Assembly: GCF_040546275.1 (NCBI RefSeq)
Contig: NZ_JBEPNO010000025.1
Coordinates: 1-64,000, forward strand
Source: Nakamurella sp040546275
GTDB lineage: Bacteria; Actinomycetota; Actinomycetes; Mycobacteriales; Nakamurellaceae
Reading direction: 5' to 3'
DNA: 64,000 bases
The notes below the pieces were generated by a model. It was not told the origin of the DNA and ran no database searches. It saw only the letters and a program-made list of their open reading frames with translations. A program made the position numbers and the translations under genes. Positions 62,743 to 64,000 of the stretch are shown piece after piece; position 1 is the first letter of the stretch, and the number at the start of each line of letters is the position of its first letter.

Positions 62743-63717
62743 CTACGTCCCCAGCAGGGTGCTGACGGTGGTGGCCGACAGTCCACGGACGGCCAGATCG
62801 TCCAGCACACCCGGCAGGGCCTCGACAGTCCCAGAATGACCCAGGTGCAAACTGACGATGGACCCGGCCCGAGCGGCCAGCATGTTCTGACGAACGGCCG
62901 CCGCACCGGGATCGGTCCAGTCCAGCGAATCCAAGTCGTAGGACAGGCAGACCGCGTACCCGGCGTCGCCGGCCACCCCGAGCAACTGCTGATTGGCGGT
63001 CGGTGACTGCGACTGGCGGAAGTAGGCGCCCGGGACACCGGTGGTCCGCAGCAGGATGTCGCGGCAACCGACGACCTCCGCACGCATGGCAGTCTCGGAC
63101 AGCGAGTTGATGTCCAGGTGCGTGAGGGTGTGGTTTCCGATCTCGTGACCGCCGGCCAGGATCTCGCGTCCGATGGCCGGATTGTCGGCGAGCCACGTCC
63201 CGACCACCATGACCGTGATCCTGGCGTTCTTTCGCTTGGCGATGGCCAGGATCTCGCGAGCGTAGGCGATGTCCCCGGCGCCGTGGAAAGTGAGCGCGAG
63301 TCGGGGCCGATTGCTGGGGCCGTGGGCAATCTGGGCCGCCGGACCGATGTGCGGTCGGCTCGTCGGGCGGGTCCGCGCTACCGAGGACGGTGGCGTACCG
63401 GTCACCGGGCTGCTCGTGCCGACCCGTGGCGACGACACAGGCCCGGCCGGCGTCGTCGCCCTCGTCGACGTGGTGGTGCCCGGCGTGCTCGACAACGTTG
63501 CCCGAGAACCGACTGTCGGCGGAGACGGTGTCCTCGACGGGGCCGGGGATGGCTCCGAGGACGGAGTTGCATCCTCTGCGCCGGTGGCGACCGCGGTCCC
63601 GGTCGCCTTGTCCCTGACCGCCTGGATCCCGCGGGAGCAACCGACCACACCGGCAGCGACGAGACCGATGCCGGCGGCCAGCAGGGCACGGCGGGGTCGG
63701 TTCGTCACGTACTCCAC
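62743..63717 (-). CDS. Lipoprotein polysaccharide deacetylase (NodB-type) with altered catalytic motif
   Basis: A protein of 324 residues from GTG 63717 (GTG 63708 possible). A lipobox VVGCS near residue 27 anchors it outside the membrane. After a Ser/Thr/Pro linker comes the NodB fold: LALTFHGAGDIAYAREILAI in place of the usual TFDDGP motif 1, intact motif 2 HEIGNHTLTH, and YFRQSQSPTANQQLL with motif 3 GAYFR. The general base Asp and metal Asp of motif 1 are replaced by His-Gly. The clade may use other ligands or be non-catalytic. It likely acts on cell-wall glycans and is convergent with the YncE-like gene. Confidence 0.82.
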   Translation of the reverse strand: MEYVTNRPRRALLAAGIGLVAAGVVGCSRGIQAVRDKATGTAVATGAEDATPSSEPSPAPSRTPSPPTVGSRATLSSTPGTTTSTRATTPAGPVSSPRVGTSSPVTGTPPSSVARTRPTSRPHIGPAAQIAHGPSNRPRLALTFHGAGDIAYAREILAIAKRKNARITVMVVGTWLADNPAIGREILAGGHEIGNHTLTHLDINSLSETAMRAEVVGCRDILLRTTGVPGAYFRQSQSPTANQQLLGVAGDAGYAVCLSYDLDSLDWTDPGAAAVRQNMLAARAGSIVSLHLGHSGTVEALPGVLDDLAVRGLSATTVSTLLGT

Positions 63718-63757
63718 GTTAGCCCGGTCGCACCGCGATGCCTTTGGGCCCTCTGTC

Positions 63758-63787
63758 TTGACGCATGCCTATATCGGTATACGATAT
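63758..63787 (+). promoter_or_regulatory. Promoter overlapped by a 6-bp palindrome before the ArsR gene
   Basis: A -35-like TTGACG (63758-63763) and TACGAT (63780-63785) are 16 bases apart. The palindrome atatcg, 5 bp, cgatat (63771-63787) covers the -10. It is five bases before the ATG, fitting autorepression by the ArsR protein. Confidence 0.6.
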
Positions 63788-63792
63788 TGCCC

Positions 63793-64000
63793 ATGGCCCG
63801 CGCAGCGACGACGTCGGACGTCTTCAACGCGATCGCCGAGCCGCAGCGGCGGGACATCCTGGTGCTGCTGCGGGGTGGTGAGCGGCCGGTGACCGAGTTG
63901 GCCCAGCAGCTGGGAATGACCCAGCCGGGGGCGTCCAAGCACCTGCGGGTGCTCCGGGAGGTCGGGCTGGTGCGCGACCGCAAGGCAGGCAAGCAGCGCC
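63793..64000 (+). CDS. ArsR-family winged-helix regulator (3' end outside window)
   Basis: The first 69 residues are present: VFNAIAEPQRRDILVLLRGG, ERPVTELAQQLGMTQPGASK, HLRVLREVGLVRDRKAGKQ. The helix-turn-helix is complete; no metal-binding Cys pair is visible so far. This sequence type is usually followed by a SRPBCC (AHSA1) gene that it regulates. An overlapping promoter-palindrome lies directly upstream. Confidence 0.9.
   Translation, partial: MARAATTSDVFNAIAEPQRRDILVLLRGGERPVTELAQQLGMTQPGASKHLRVLREVGLVRDRKAGKQR

Overview
The window is about 64 kb of high-GC DNA from an actinobacterium. Supporting signs are frequent GTG starts, dense overlapping reading frames, a WYL regulator, a 13E12-type DUF222/HNH gene, RVLDTR-type cell-surface repeats and CoxSML-type genes. 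The mix recalls Nakamurella-like lineages, but that placement is an inference. I saw no rRNA, tRNA, CRISPR array, integrase or transposase.

1-13 kb: a giant secreted repeat protein cut by the left edge, then a small block of decayed genes (carboxylesterase remnant, frameshifted LuxR response regulator) around an intact DksA/TraR zinc-finger gene, then a 2,090-residue alpha-2-macroglobulin-like protein that lacks the thioester cysteine. 13-21 kb: a secreted beta-helix protein with three RVLDTR repeats, a strong shared terminator, and a minus-strand CoxL-CoxS-CoxM hydroxylase operon (form II type) followed by a flavin monooxygenase and preceded by an NAD-binding dehydrogenase. 21-31 kb: an AraC-VOC-FAH operon, VapC with a beheaded antitoxin, a short UvrA paralogue, a second VOC protein, an esterase, and a 13E12 gene broken by two frameshifts next to a GNAT gene that has lost its 5' end. 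31-42 kb: mostly divergent regulator/target pairs (WYL/VOC, XRE/SDR, TetR/MFS), CorA, a VC0807-type membrane protein, and a pentapeptide/DinB protein. A SRPBCC gene has an internal deletion and the MFS pump has a frameshifted last helix.

42-51 kb is the most accessory-looking part: an NRPS adenylation fragment, an aromatic hydroxylase, an AAA kinase-like protein, an ECF sigma factor with a coupled membrane protein, a barstar-like gene missing its core, a 5'-truncated LysE gene, and a compact three-gene operon made of a DUF2384/MbcA-like antitoxin, a truncated RES toxin and a TOTE-type primase-helicase. 51-64 kb: DHFR-like and metallo-hydrolase genes facing a MarR regulator with a double operator, a TOPRIM protein, two TetR/NAD(P)-binding gene pairs (one with two clear palindromic operators), a membrane metallopeptidase pair, an APH-type kinase, a secreted protein, a YncE-like lipoprotein facing a variant polysaccharide deacetylase, and the start of an ArsR regulator.

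Two themes stand out. First, short palindromes sit in several divergent promoters, each a testable regulator/operator pair. Second, about a dozen genes are broken, and two of the breaks map to perfect 7-bp or 8-bp tandem copies, which points to slippage. Either the strain is losing genes here or the assembly carries indel errors; resequencing would tell these apart.
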